From Sipunculus nudus (lineage: Eukaryota > Annelida > Sipuncula > Golfingiida > Sipunculidae): a stretch of 64,000 bases of DNA. Location: positions 58,164,870-58,228,869 of the forward strand of contig CM049307.1 in the NCBI GenBank assembly GCA_026874595.1, read 5' to 3'. The notes below the pieces were generated by a model, which saw nothing but the letters and a program-made list of their open reading frames with translations, searched no databases and was not told the origin of the DNA. Below, piece by piece: positions 12,688-26,087 of the stretch. Within the stretch, counting starts at the first letter, position 1. Every line of letters starts with the position of its first letter. The position numbers were made by a program, and so were the translations under genes.

Positions 12688-13713
12688 GAGCTCCTTAATC
12701 AACCATGTTTATAAAAGTTATTTGAATCCTGGAACTTCCATACGTGCTTTGTGTCAAATGCGGCAGCAGCTTATTTGGCTGATAACTGGCGACCGCTTCT
12801 AGTGTCAGGATGATCGGGTTCAGGTCTCTAGACAGACGGTCTATAGCTGCCGGTGCCGGTGCGTTGCTTGCTCGGGGCCTTGGTTAGCCCATAAGAATGG
12901 ACTCCTCAGTTGCTTTTTTAGTGACTGGCGCAATGTGGAGTCCATAGATTGCCCCTGCAGTTAAGTGTGATTATAACACTCTATACACAACTGTGAGATA
13001 TAACATATATATCTGATTTATGTTCAGTACAGCCATGTGTATTGAATATTTGACCACTGAAAAATAGTATTGTTCTGTTCTCAGCACTATTTTGCACCAA
13101 GGAAGTGAAATATGAAAATAACAGTACACATGCCTGAAGCATTATACAGGACTGCTATGAAATGGCTTGATGGCATCACGTCTATCGGCTAGTAAAAATT
13201 CTCAAAATTAATCTTAAGGAGCGCACAGGGCTGGGGTCTTGACCACAGCAACCTGTAGCTGCTCGATAAAGCGGAAACATCTTAGCCAGGCTTATTTCCA
13301 GAATCACGGCACACCAAGTTGGTAATTGAAAACAAAGCAATGTTTTCCTGCTTTGACAAATTAAATGTTAACCCTTGATGGGTGTTAATGTGTTAATTAA
13401 CATTCGACAGTCATTTAGTACAGGTACCTCTCGGTACTGTCTTCCTTTTTGCACCTGCGTCATTTTTTCGTGGATCCTTTATGCAATCTCCTTTGTAGGA
13501 TCGCGCTTCTGTACCGTTCCTTTGAACTTTTTATATTATCAAATAGGATTATCGTTTGATCATTGGAGTCCAAAGATTACAGCTGCCGTAATAAACCTAA
13601 ATGCACCCGTGGAAAATCCATGGTACTATATGATAATTTTTTTAATGAGCTGGTAGAAAGATTTTATATTTTTATCCTCTGCTTTTCCAATTGAACTGGA
13701 AATATGTTAACAT
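12688..13713 (+). repeat. Satellite-like unit, copy 2 (1026 bp)
   Basis: Nearly identical to copy 3 throughout and to copy 1 apart from the 503-bp deletion, whose junction reads GAAATG then GCTTGATGG near 13160. A 93-codon open frame (13375-13656) has some hydrophobic stretches but is a by-product of the repeat. Confidence 0.95.
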
Positions 13714-14740
13714 GAGCTCCTTAATCAACCATGTTTATAAACGTTATTTGAATCCTTGAACTTCCATACGTGCTTTGTGTCAAATGCGGCAGCAGCTTAT
13801 TTGGCTGATAACTGGCGACCGCTTCTAGTGTCAGGATGATCGGGTTCAGGTCTCTAGACAGACGGTCTATAGCTGCCGGTGCCGGTGCGTTGCTTGCTCG
13901 GGGCCTTGGTTAGCCCATAAGAATGGACTCCTCAGTTGCTTTTTTAGTGACTGGCGCAATGTGGAGTCCATAGATTGCCCCTGCAGTTAAGTGTGATTAT
14001 AACACTCTATACACAACTGTGAGATATAACATATATATCTGATTTATGTTCAGTACAGCCATGTGTATTGAATATTTGACCACTGAAAAATAGTATTGTT
14101 CTGTTCTCAGCACTATTTTGCACCAAGGAAGTGAAATATGAAAATAACAGTACACATGCCTGAAGCATTATACAGGACTGCTATGAAATGGCTTGATGGC
14201 ATCACGTCTATCGGCTAGTAAAAATTCTCAAAATTAATCTTAAGGAGCGCACAGGGCTGGGGTCTTGACCACAGCAACCTGTAGCTGCTCGATAAAGCGG
14301 AAACATCTTAGCCAGGCTTATTTCCAGAATCACGGCACACCAAGTTGGTAATTGTAAACAAAGCAATGCTTTCCTGCTTTGACAAATTAAATGTTAACCC
14401 TTGATGGGTGTTAATGTGTTAATTAACATTCGACAGTCATTTAGTACAGGTACCTCTCGGTACAGTCTTCCTTTTTGCACCTGCGTCATTTTTTCGTGGA
14501 TCCTTTATGCAATCTCCTTTGTAGGATCGCGCTTCTGTACCGTTCCTTTGAACTTTTTATATTATCAAATAGGATTATCGTTTGATCATTGGAGTCCTAA
14601 GATTACAGCTGCCGTAATAAACCTAAATGCACCCGTGGAAAATCCATGGTACTATATGATAATTTTTTTAATGAGCTGCTAGAAATATTTTAGATTTTTA
14701 TCCTCTGCTTTTCCCATTGAACCGATAATATGTTGACATG
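13714..14740 (+). repeat. Satellite-like unit, copy 3 (1027 bp)
   Basis: Differs from copy 2 by only scattered single bases and shares its deletion junction exactly. Copies 2 and 3 therefore arose by duplication after the deletion. The array ends where the sequence departs after ATGTTGACATG. The same 93-codon frame is present at 14401-14682. Confidence 0.95.
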
Positions 14741-16480
14741 ATATAAAGATAACTTGTGCAAAGATTCTCAAGGAAACCCCCTCCCATTAAAATAGCCAGC
14801 AAAGAATGGCAAACTAGGCTATTCAAGAAATCAAACAAAGTAGTATAGACGTGAGACATATATTGGTTTTACGAATGTTGCGTAAGAATATTTGCTTTTT
14901 CTTCCAATAAACATCATGGGCACGACGTTATTAATGCCGGAGTGACGGCGATTGTATATATAACCTATCTACACCGTGAAATAATTTAAAGAAATTATAT
15001 GACTGCATAAGGGAGGTAAAAGTGTATGAAAGATGATTTCTGTAAATTGAAAGCTCAAAGGGCATCATGAAAAACGATTTTTTCAGTTGTCAATTGATGG
15101 AAGTCATGGGCACGATAAGAAACACATTTTATGGTGCTGAAGGCAATTACAAGTGAAAATGCAAAAAAAAAACAGCCAATGTGGAAAGACAGGCTCAGTG
15201 AAATAGACTTCTACAGTATAAAATGCTTGTCCTGAGCTTTGTTTATTATCACCAGTTGATCGGAAACTGATAAACTCAGATAAACGGCAGGTTTTCATCT
15301 TTCGGTGCAAGTCCGTGGTAGAGAAATAACTTCAGCCTCTGTTCTTTGCTTTTCTTTAGTATAATTAAAGTAAAAAAAAAGGTTTATCCGGATTTTCAAA
15401 AAATTTGCAGAGGGTTAGCGTAGAACTGTATGAAAAATCCATAAACATTTAAAGGAAATCAGAATCAACATAATATATTTGTTTGCTTATTTACCATTAT
15501 GACAAAAGAACAATTCCTCTATCCCCATTTAGAAGCCGCCCATTCGTATGCATTTGTTCTGCCACTCGCCCGGTGAATCTTGGTCACTGAAGCGTGACAG
15601 GGTTTATACGTAAAATGTGTACACTTGAACACATCACTAATAAAGAAATTTTGGTGAAGGTTTTAGACTCCTACTGCAAAATCTAGTTTGTTAATAGAAT
15701 CTCTATCAATTAATATTCATGTTTGAAAGTCCTTGGAGATTGCTAACAAAATATGTATGCATCCACCCCGACCCCTACCTGTGTATAAGTTGAATGACTT
15801 TGAGCAAACTTTTACGAACTACCCATAAATGAGATAAACTATTGAATCTATGGTTATTATTGAAAGATATTTATGAATGTATAGAAATCAAGATACCTGT
15901 AAACTCAAAAAAAAAGTCAAACGGTAGGCGTGTAACTGTTCGTAGTGTCAACCCAACTGAAAAGCCCTCAGATTGAATTCGGATTTATGTGGCCTTTCAT
16001 TTGAATTAAAATGCTTCAGTTATTGTTAAGGGAAGTATTAGGATCCATAGGGATTTGAGTGGACCTGTAGCCGCGAAATGCACGAAACGCTCTGTGGCAA
16101 GTGAGCTCGAATGAAAAGAAAATTCCCTAAGGTGCATCCTGAAAAAGTGACAAGCGGGGAGGACCTTAGCGCACAAAAGAAATAGGGGCACCTATTGGGG
16201 GAATAAAAAAATTATTAATTATGGATGCCTTTAATGTAATTATGCAGTACGACAACCAACACATTGGAATCATACATATGATAAATCTGTAAAATTACTT
16301 GGGTTATCTTTTGATAATGAGTTCAACACAGCTAAAGTGTGTTCCAAAGCAAGTTCACGGTCAGAAGTGCTTCAGCTTATTAATATTTAATCAATTGGAC
16401 CAGTGTAGAGCCTTTATTTCCTGTATATCGCTGTTAAGAGTGCCCTTTATTTCATATATTACGTTTGTGGTAATGAAAAC
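14741..16480. other. No gene or strong repeat seen
   Basis: AT-rich DNA with frequent stops in all frames. The phrase CATGGGCACGA occurs at about 14918 and 15106, which is too short to interpret. Nothing else stands out. Confidence 0.4.
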
Positions 16481-16496
16481 ACAGAGAAGTAGAGGG

Positions 16497-16610
16497 GCGG
16501 ACCGGACCATCCCTTGGTGGTCTGGTCCTTCACTTGAGCGGTCCGGTTCTGGTCCCGCCCAGCTGTAGGCAGTCCGGTCCAATTGGGGGACCGGTCTAAG
16601 CGGTCAAGTC
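16497..16610. repeat. GGTCCGG/CCGGACC-rich cluster
   Basis: The words GGACCGG, GGTCTGGTCC, GGTCCGG, CAGTCCGGTCC and GACCGG occur in direct and inverted orientation within about 110 bp, against an AT-rich background. It can fold into several alternative stems. No family is recognised. Confidence 0.6.
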
Positions 16611-16890
16611 CTTTTATCAAAATATCATAAAAAAATTAAAATAAATCCATTTTTTTTTATTCTGCATTTGTTCTACTTATTTTTTGTTACATATATTTGT
16701 TTGAATATTTACCAAAATCGAATATCATACACAGCAAAACTTGCAATAAATGTAAAATTGTAATCTATACTTGAATAGAAAGATCTTGATTTGAGTTTTT
16801 AAATACGAATTTAAATTGTAAATAATTTTACAATAGTGGGATATTTTGTGTTATTGTGTGGAGCATGGTGATCAGAATATAAAAAAAAAA

Positions 16891-17134
16891 TTGTGCAGGG
16901 TGGGGCAAGCTGATTCAAATAATTTGCTCGGCGAGGATGAAAATGTGCTGACATTAGCGGATTATTTATGTAGTGGTTTAAGTGCGATTTAATATAGAAA
17001 ACTTATTAATTATTGTGCAGGATGGGGCGAGCTGATTCAGAGAACTTGCTATGCGAGGATGGATGCGGATTGACATTAGCTGATAAGTTATGTAGTGCTT
17101 TAAGGCGGGTTTGATATAGAAACCCATTAATCTA
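16891..17134 (+). repeat. Tandem duplication, 122-bp unit, two copies
   Basis: Both units (16891-17012 and 17013-17134) begin TTGTGCAGG and share GGGGC, AGCTGATTCA, GCGAGGATG, TGACATTAGC and ATATAGAAA in the same order. Differences are scattered, so the duplication is moderately old. Confidence 0.85.
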
Positions 17135-18244
17135 ATGTTAAGCAATTCAGTGATAGAAAGTCTTATTTTACTGTGATACACAGTGATACAGAGGATAAGT
17201 ATCAACATTGTGCAACACAGCAGGGGACAATTCTCCAATGTTGACATAATCCCGCAAAAGAAAACAAACTTGTCATTGAGGGCATCCACTGATACGTTTT
17301 TCGAATTCGGAGAATCGAATCAGTGCGGAAGTAGGTTAACCTTTGTTTAGAAAAAAAATACAAATACGTATTAATTATATAGATATAATCTCGTCTATAG
17401 TAGCAATAAAACCGTGGTTCAGGCGTCTTTTTTTAAATAAACGACTTGGCCTGGGTAGCGGAAGCAGGCCACTCAAAATTCGATTTATAATTAAATGAAG
17501 ATGTTTGAGTGGCAGTTCAAGCCAAAGGGTTCGGATCGATCGTAGTTTTCTTAGATGTGTACGCCATTTCTAGCAGTACTTATTCCTTTTCATCTGCTTG
17601 TCGAATTTTTCATTTTATCGGGGTAAGACAAAAATGACGTTATTCTTTTGGGAAAAAAGTAATATTACATTCATAGTTATTAATAACGAGGCTGGTTATA
17701 CTCAAAAAGTTATTTTCTCTGTCCGACATGACATAGGGAAACGGCGGTAGCCGAAACTGCTTCAAACTTCAGTTCTTGCCGCCAGGGTAACTACCACAAA
17801 TTTGTGTTACAGCATTCCTTCTTCATTATTTAGCAAATACAGCATGACTATATAAGCCTCGGATGTCAAATACTAAGACACAGCAAATATTTTGATCCCA
17901 CCCTTTATGAGTCTTCTATTATGACTTGTATACTGACTCACAGGCCCCTATCAGTATATTTTAAAAAAAAATGAATGCCATGTTGTCATGGTTATAAGAC
18001 CTAGGAGGCATCACCCTAGTAACATTTATTCCAAGGATCGGATCAAAATATTGACTGGATGGAAGTATTTTCGTGTTTTATTTGTACAACGATCGAATAT
18101 ATACTTAAGTACGGAGTCAGGTTGTGCCTAATGGTCACGTGGTCCTATTTGCTTACATGACCTGGGGTCACCAAGCCCTGAACCTGAAGGAGAGTAGTAA
18201 ATGGTCTGGCTTTCTCTGGTTGGCTCTAGCCATCATGTGCTGGA

Positions 18245-18407
18245 GCAACAAAAACACCCCATTGTTTGATTTTTAGCATATTTTTATGTTAAGCATAATT
18301 CCCAATAAAATTGACAGTATTGGTCAATTTGTTTTAAATCTATGGCCAATCAAAGAGATGTTGTCCAAATTCTTGTTTGGGACTGCTTATTGGGGTGTTT
18401 TGGGCTT
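18245..18407. mobile_element. Possible small MITE with inverted ends
   Basis: AAAACACCCCA (18251-18261) and TGGGGTGTTTT (18391-18401) are exact inverted repeats, and similarity continues weakly on both outer sides. The length would be about 160 bp. No second copy and no clear target duplication were found in the window, so this is tentative. Confidence 0.3.
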
Positions 18408-18854
18408 CACTGCATTCGGGCCAGGATAGTTAAAAAAGGAGATACACAAGCCCCCTTTTTCTTGGTCAAGTTTGACTGAAGAAACAACAAATTCTCAGGA
18501 AAAAAAAAGTTTAATATCAGAATTTGTTTTGAAAATTATTTAAAAGAGGCCCAAACCTCAGGTGTTTTATAGATGTTATATAGGGAAAATAAATACAGCC
18601 ACGTGTCCTAATACCTCTCTTTTCCTCGTCACGAGTTTACGTGAGAATAGCAGTCGTTAGATTCAACTGCCTGTCTGTTCAACTGTTTTTATAAATAGTA
18701 GCACTTTCTATATATTTATGCAGAAAAAGTCGCTTGCTTTCGGGCAGTTTGCAGGTGTCAGATTACTCTCGCGAATGGTGGCCTTGGGACACCGGATGGT
18801 CTCAAGCAACCAGCTCGCTATGCACCCTTCTCGATCTGTTTCCTTTCGCCAAAA

Positions 18855-19130
18855 GGCAACCAGGATACACAGCTTCATACATGTGGTGTCCTCAGGCCAT
18901 CGGAGTATACAGCATCATACCTGTTGTGTTCTTAGGCCACTAAGGTATGTAGCATAATACTTGCGTAGTATTTAGGCCCCCAGGATATACAGCATTATAC
19001 ATAGTGTGTCCTTGGGGCCTGGGTACCAGGGTATACAGCCTCATACTTGTGGTGTCCTTAGGCCACCAGGATATACAGCATTATACATGTGATGTCCTTA
19101 GGCCACCAGGACATACCTGTGGTGTTCTTG
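18855..19130 (+). repeat. Minisatellite, 40-bp unit, about 7 copies
   Basis: Each unit reads roughly GGCCACCAGGATATACAGCA then TTATACATGTGGTGTCCTTA. Units are 40 bp except one of 46 bp with an added GGGTACC-like piece. Identity between units is moderate, highest among the later ones. The array is crossed by open frames in two phases, which is expected for an array with few stops and does not indicate a gene. Confidence 0.9.
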
Positions 19131-19284
19131 AGTCAAAGAAGTGGGTAATAGACGGGATAGTATTAGGTGACAGGCTTGAATGGGATAATAATGTAAACAT
19201 AGTATACTGTAAAGGGGAGCAGCGTTTAAAATTTCTAAGATAACTGAAATCGTTTAATATAGATAGTGAACTACTTGGTTTATT

Positions 19285-19569
19285 CTATTCCTCGATGGTC
19301 CTGAGTTTCATATCATATGCTTTGATCAAGTGGTTTTGACCATATCGAACAAAAAAGAGAGAAGTCTCAGTCTTTAGTATCAGCTGACATATCCGAGTTT
19401 TGACTTTCTTCAACTTGAGGCGATTGAACAGTGAACAGTCTGCCTTAACCACAATAACCCGACTCCACTCAATGCAAACCTTGAATGCGTAAGATGTGCC
19501 CCTTTCCTCCATATACCATGCGGACCGCAGACCTATACGTGGACTGGTAATTACCTGGTAAAACTGCAA
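19285..19569 (-). other. Open frame of about 94 codons, function unknown
   Basis: The minus strand is open from 19569 to a stop at 19285. The product is mixed in composition and rich in Lys and Arg, with few low-complexity stretches; it contains RLKLKKVKTRICQLILKT near its middle. Counting from the open end, the first codon is not ATG; an internal ATG begins MEERGTSYAF. A CAG just upstream could serve as an acceptor for a terminal exon. I recognise no family, and a chance open frame is equally possible. Confidence 0.15.
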
Positions 19570-21066
19570 AGTGAAATCAGTACGGCAGTCACCTTAGACC
19601 TTTTAGCATTAGGATCATGTTTCTATAAGATTTACAATATAAAGAAAAAATGCGCTTCAAAGAAGTGTAACTCATATTACAGACGAATCGAACAAATTAT
19701 TGATCCGACCACGCCCTCTGTTCAAATATCTTTTCTTGACACTAATGGCGCCAGAGATGAGATTTCCTGCGTGAAGCATGAGAAGCTAGTGTTCTGTCAA
19801 GGTTCACTTATGAGTTACTTGTTCAACCATCACGATATTTTCTATTAAGAGACACCTTATAAAGACAAGGAGAAAAGAACTCGTCTGGAACGCCAAAGAA
19901 TATATCTGCTTTGAATAAAAACGTTTTGGATCGAAAATGTATTTAGAAATAGCGGCGCATTGGTCATGACGCTTAGCTGAAGAAACATAAGTGGAGACAA
20001 TTAATTAACTACGCTTCGTGCTATTCTAGGGTATCCAAAAAAAAATACCACAACTGTTTATTTTCGCCTTGTAAAGTTTTAACGTCCCAGGTTTATAATG
20101 GCTAGAATTCGTGTCCTGCTAAGGATTAGAAGAATTACCCAAATCTGTGTCTTTCCCCCAAAAATCCGAGAACACAGTTTTTTTCTCTATATATTACAGC
20201 GAGACCGACCTAGGGTTTCTGACAAATCCCATATGTGTCTTGCTAGAATCAAACAATGTCTGCATCAAAAGTACATTTAATAATGCACACAAATTTAGAA
20301 GTTCTGGTACTGTGACAGAAACAGTGCTCCGTAGCTTTTATTTTGAAAGCGTAATAGACACAACCAATACCATGACAATTAGTTTAGCAATTCTTGAAAA
20401 GTCTAGAGTTTTAATTTAAAATATCCTAAAACTTTAAAGGTCTGTCACTTACAGAAAATAGGTCCCACTGACCTCATTAAAAGTGTTATGCGCTTTTTTT
20501 AAAGGATTCGCTACCACTGCTCTTTATCATTGCGAGAAAGGGCAATCAAAACAATCGTCATGCACTTGTAGAAAATGAAATTTAAGGTAAACTTTTCGAA
20601 CGGGATAATAGTATCCCCTTGCATACACCGGTGGTATCTAAATGGAACCGCCTTAATCCTTGCAGACAGAACTGATCCATTATATATTCCTCGAATTCTT
20701 GAATCGTGATTCAAATTTCTCTCTGATCGGCTAATAAATTTCATCACCGTACATATCACAAATTTTGGTCATGAGCATGAAAATACTCCTTGTCTATGGA
20801 TCCAAACGTTGGCAGAGGTATTATGGGGTCTCTTAGTGCTTTCTACTTTAACGTTAGAGAAACTTTCTCTCTGTGTCTTCGACCTTTGCGCATTTTGGTA
20901 TTTATTTCATTAATGTTATACATTTATGGTGTGAAATAAGACTGTAGATTTTTTTTTTCAAGAGGAACACGTTTAATATAATTAAATTTGTTTTTAATAA
21001 GTAGAAATTAAATTGTCAATTAACTGCATTTGGTCGAATGTTAAGGACCATTCTGAATCTTATGAG
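19570..21066. other. No gene or clear repeat seen
   Basis: AT-rich DNA with stops in all frames. Open frames of 60-90 codons occur on both strands and look random. I see no repeat unit, inverted ends or convincing splice context. Confidence 0.4.
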
Positions 21067-21147
21067 GTGCACAGTACAAGTACAAAACATATTGTACATA
21101 GTACAAGTACAAAACATATTGTGCACAATACAAATACAAAACATATT
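21067..21147 (+). repeat. 27-bp tandem repeat, three copies
   Basis: Three exact-length 27-bp units begin at 21067, 21094 and 21121 and all end in ACAAAACATATT. They differ at a few positions (GTGCACAGTACAAG, GTACATAGTACAAG, GTGCACAATACAAA). Confidence 0.95.
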
Positions 21148-24100
21148 GTCATAATGTACAGAAAATACTGTTTGAAAAAAGTTATGTGTGGAACACGATG
21201 CAGACTAATCATACGATCCGCCAATATCAAACGGCATATTTTCTTGTACTTTCCCATATAATCCCTCTGTGCCAAAAGGGAGCTTTCCTCGGGGAAGCTT
21301 GAGCAGCGTACGTAATGTCATGGTGCTCGTATTAGTTACAGGTCTAAACATCAGGGACGCTCTACCGGGACACCATGTAAAGAAAAACAAAGAATGTCCA
21401 TAAAGCCTCAGACTGATCAAATTGAATTAACAAAAAAAAGAAATATTTGATCCATAGAGAATGTGGACAACCCGAGAAATCATGTGGGGGTTTGCTTTGA
21501 AATTATTTTTAAATACCTGCAGCCCAGCTGTAAGATCAAGTTTCAGATTTTATTTCTCTATGCAGCTCTGTTCCAGCAGTACTTCTGTAATTGATCATGA
21601 CGGAGGGGAACACCGTTTTTTATTTATATTCCTCAATGTCCGGCAGTTGCCAAGGAGACATCAATATGCACAGATATTTGCGTAACCATCGGTTTTATGG
21701 CTGAAATTGTCCTTATTCTTTCTCACTCTTTCTCTGTTATCTTTTGTTCTCAATTCATACCGAGAACCCGGTTCTTATTAAGAGAATTCAAACCCGCACA
21801 GATGCAGTAAACAAGTAGTTCTCCTTCAAATGTCACAGTTTGTATATAATATACGATGATTTAACGTTACTTTATGTTTTTCATTATAATACAATGAACT
21901 ATGATATGATGTAAAACCGTTTGATTTTATTTAAGAAATATTAAACATTATATATAATTGTAGAAAACTGTCCTTTCCTTCACAGAATTTGCAGTAAAAG
22001 ACGCACAGTGATTGACAATCCAAGAAAGAAACTTTATAGCAAGTCTGGAATTTTACAAGATAAGTCTTAGGGCTCATTTAGCGATAATAAAGTACAGTGA
22101 CCGTTTAATAAACCCCGAAATCCCTTATAGGCTGAGAAAGAGAGATACCCTCTCCAATGTCTATGAAAGGACGTCTGCCTTCTTAACCAGATAAGACAGA
22201 GCGGTCATTTACGGCTAACGAACACAGACTGATCTAATAACACCCCGAGCGCCCTAACAAGGCTTCGACTTCAGCAGATATACAAGGGCATCCTCGACCT
22301 CTTTGTCCCCGTATGCGTTCGTGGTTAATATACAGGTAGTGAACCAGAACAAAGCTATAGGTAGCTAATGGCAGCTGGCGCCCCGTAGTCCTTAGACGAA
22401 TGTACCATCTTATAACCATCAAGATTGAATAAGGTATAACACTTTAGTACTTTTTTTAGATACGCTTAAGTCAATTTTCTTTTTCTTGTCTATTTTTTGT
22501 GTCTAATATACCAGATATGTCAAGAAAACTTTAAATTTTTCATTTTTTTTATTCTTTGCAAATAAAAAAAAGGGAAGCGAGATTTCATACTGGAGCTTAA
22601 CTGAGGCTACATGGGAATGCGCGAAAATGTTCAATATATTGTGTTTAAACATCTTAACAAGTATTTGACACTACTATTTAACATATTACAATTCCAAGGT
22701 TATAAACTTATTGAATGTCAATTATATGTGAAAGACGGATTATCATAGAGCATAGAAATGTGTACATATTTTGACAATATTCTAGCCAGTGATGGCAAGG
22801 CTTCAACAATGTTGTGACTTTATATAGCGCAGGCTTAACAAATATGCATTTAATTATTAAGTATACCTTTGAATAACACCTGTTTGCACATGGTAAAATA
22901 TTAACCAAATCTAAAATATGTTTTCAAAATTGAAACCTGTCATGATGTGAAAAATTAACAACAACCTATATACTTTATTTCTACTTTGTTCAATACAATA
23001 TCTGAGTTTTTTTAAATACAAAACCAAGGCTGTAATATTATTCATCACTGTATTGGTAGATGTATTGATAAGCATGTTGACGTGCATAACACATAGTCAC
23101 TTAATATATAACATCCTGAAATATAAAATATGTAAAACGAAAGTTATAAAATACAAATAATAAAACACAAAAGATGGTTTACCTCTACTACAAGGGGATA
23201 CTGCTCTGCAGCCGCCAGGATAAAATAAACATTAATCCAGGCAAATTAGCGCACCGGAATCAAACAAGCAACTCATCGATATAATCTGCGGGACGATCAG
23301 TATCTGTAACCCTGTTGCACTGGGGTATAGTTATTCTGTAAAGGGAGGTCGAGCTCCATTACTGTATACGTGACAGTTTCTGGAGAAGTACCATCAGACG
23401 AAGAATCACCCTTCTCAGAGATCATACACCCGTATTAATCTGAATCCTCATAACTTTGACTCATGGGGCTCTGCGCTTTCTGGCATGATAGGTCAGGTGT
23501 AGTGATTTCAAATTACTTAAGCTTTAAATTACTTTGAAAATCCGATTACCCACACTGGAAATCAATTTCAGATTACCTCATGTGGTAACTTAAAACATAT
23601 TCAAATTACTCCTTCAATGTATATGCTTTTTTATGCTGTTAATTTAATTTTCACATATTTCAATCCTTCTTGTTTTTCCAAATTAGTTTGAATCTATATA
23701 TAATGTTTACAAGTTAACTATCAATGTGAAGGAGTCAATATAAATGTAATTTAAAACATAATTAATATTTCTTCGCACTTTTTTTTGCTTAGACTGATTC
23801 CATCTATTAAATCACCTACCTTTCACGTAGTTCATTGAAAAAAAAATACCTGGGGCAATCTGGAACCTGATACAGGGTAACCTGGCGTCTTTACACCGGT
23901 AGACGTAATCAAGGTTTAGCCTCCTACAATAAATCATCCTTTTTATGTACTGTTTCCAATCGGGGAAAAATCACAGCGTTGGTCCATCAATATCCTTTCA
24001 TGTATAATAAAGTCATCAGACTTTGTGCATCACGTCGATGAGCTCAAGAGGCACAAAGTATCGATCAAGAAATAAGATCAAAGTGTGTTAATTCATGGGT
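21148..24100. other. No gene seen in about 3 kb
   Basis: Mostly AT-rich unique-looking DNA. The minus strand around 22260-22320 reads NAYGDKEVEDALVYLLKS in one frame, which has a protein-like composition, but stops lie close on both sides and no splice pair frames it well. I do not call it a gene. No terminal repeats were noticed. Confidence 0.35.
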
Positions 24101-24566
24101 GTATGCAAGAGGGGGGGGGGGTTCCCATCTTGAACATTTTCAAATGGTGCACACTTTTTCCAGATTTTTAAGGGCCTTTTTACAATGACATAAATGTAAA
24201 TGCACTGATCAGGTACCAGCGATGAGTCAAAGGACCTTGCCAATTGCATGACGTAAATCTATCCCAAGTCAAGACATTCTTAAACAGAGCCATCCGCTTC
24301 AAGCTGGTTCCACTCATTGTGAGAACATGGGCGTGTCTACAGGGGGCGCAACAGTCACGCGCCCCCGCCCTCTCAAATCGGTTTAACAAACTTTTAGGGG
24401 GCACACAATTTCGTAAATTTTCAGGGCGTGCCTAAACCTTTTGCAAAATAAGCTCATCAAGTTGTATTTGTAAGGCGTGGGCCCTAGTTAAAATTGTTTA
24501 ATTAATTAAGCGTATATAAGATGACACCCTCTAGTAGCTATGTTTGACAAACAAAATCCTCATTCA

Positions 24567-24853
24567 GGGGCATCAATATAGGGGGGATGGGGGTGTATAA
24601 CCACCCCCACCCCCCACTTTTTGGTAAGGGGGGGATGGTCAATGTAATCCCCTCCCCCACAATTTTGAGAATAATATTTATATATTGCAAATTAAAAATA
24701 TTAATAAATAGAATTATAGACTTTCGTTTCATTTATAAGTTTACTGTGAAATATTATATCTAAACGTAGTTTTGAATCAACATACATACTGGAAACATAA
24801 TACCTTATTTTCTAAAACCTTATACTTAATTGCAATATTTTTAAATGTGATTA

Positions 24854-24912
<59 letters not shown>
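24567..24912 (+). repeat. Dispersed repeat D3, copy 1, with (TA)n at its 3' end
   Basis: Matches 35653-35923 in the same orientation: a G-rich start, TTTTTGGTAAGGGG, ATGGTCAATGTAATC, ATTGCAAAT, TAAATAGAATTA, TTTATAAGTTTAC and TATACTTAATTG. Both copies end in a dinucleotide microsatellite, here (TA)n at 24859-24912 and there (TG)n. The two inverted runs of G and C near 24580-24625 could pair. Confidence 0.75.
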
Positions 24913-24916
<4 letters not shown>

Positions 24917-25225
24917 CATGTGTCATACAGGCACTTTAATATTTAAAATGTGTCATACAGACGATATATAGGTCATCTCGTGTTATGCATGGGGCACGAC
25001 AGTCTAAACGGTTTGACAGTAGATACCGGTTCTGGGACTGGTTGAGGTAATGTCAGTGTGTGGTGTTGAATTCCGCGGTGGTTTATCTAACTTAAGTAAC
25101 ATTCATAACGTCAACATATTACCTCCAGAAAACTGAATAAAATATATCCTTTCTATACTCAAACATCACTGATTTTAAATTAGTCTTATTAATTTGATCG
25201 AATAGACAAATTACCATCAACTTAT

Positions 25226-25360
25226 GGGGGGGGGGGGGGGTTAACGGGTGTAATTGGGTGATTATTCCAAGCAAATTACCTGTCATGTTTAAAATTGATC
25301 TAAAAAATAATCCCCCCCCCCTATACACCCCCATCCCCCTCCCCTCCCTGGATCCGCACT
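25226..25360. repeat. G-run and C-run facing each other, ending in GGATCC
   Basis: A 15-bp G run (25226-25240) is followed after about 70 bp by a 10-bp C run (25312-25321) and then CCCTGGATCCGC. The same theme of GGATCC next to a C or G run occurs near 42418, 43455 and 56690-56760, suggesting ends of one decayed family. Confidence 0.4.
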
Positions 25361-26087
25361 TGACCAAGCGTCAGTGATTGTCACCCCTGAGGCGAAGTAG
25401 TTCTAATCTATGCATAGACAAAAATAAGTAGAAACTGAGGCTTTGTATTTTAAACAACAACATGGGACCTCCGACCTAGACTAACTGTTGAACCCAAAAT
25501 AGAATCTTCAAACACAACACAGGGAGGTTTTGGGCAAATCTTCTTGGAAACCTAAAATTATGTCATGGTGATCTATATTCTGCGACCTAGAAGTTGAAGC
25601 TTGCATGATTTAGAACACCCAGACAGGGCACCAATTGTATCCGTTGGGCCTAGAATCTTCTCTAGTAATATTAACGGAGGTCCTGGGTAAATGTCCGTGG
25701 AAACATGAAATTAGATCACTTTAGAGCTATAGGAAAAAGATCTCCTACATTCTGTGATATACGCAAAAACATATGATTTGAGCTTTTTGGCACAAATGTT
25801 AGCAGTTAATGGATATATATATATATATATATATAAATTCCATGGCAAACACATGTGAATATGAGGAACACGATAGAGCTTTTAACCCACGCATATACTG
25901 ATATTACATGTTTATAATGTTTATCTTTTTTTTAAATCTTGATTGGTCAGTAATTTCTTTGTGGAGGTAACCGCCTCCATTGTTTAATGCTAACTTATCT
26001 AATTCTTAACTTAAGTATGTACATCTGCAGAGTTCCCATTTCGGTTTGGGAATACTTGACAGGGCGGTAGCACTCGCTTCCTATATC
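25361..26087. other. No gene seen; short (TA)n at 25811-25836
   Basis: AT-rich DNA without a long open frame. Apart from the 26-bp TA run I see no structure. Confidence 0.5.

Noticed and set aside
13375-14682. Two near-identical 93-codon frames that look like a duplicated small membrane protein
   Set aside because: They are the same place in two satellite units; the third unit has an in-frame TGA, and there is no promoter, splice or codon signal.
22234-22422. Coding remnant on the minus strand (NAYGDKEVEDALVYLLKS)
   Set aside because: Stops lie close on both sides and no convincing splice pair frames it.
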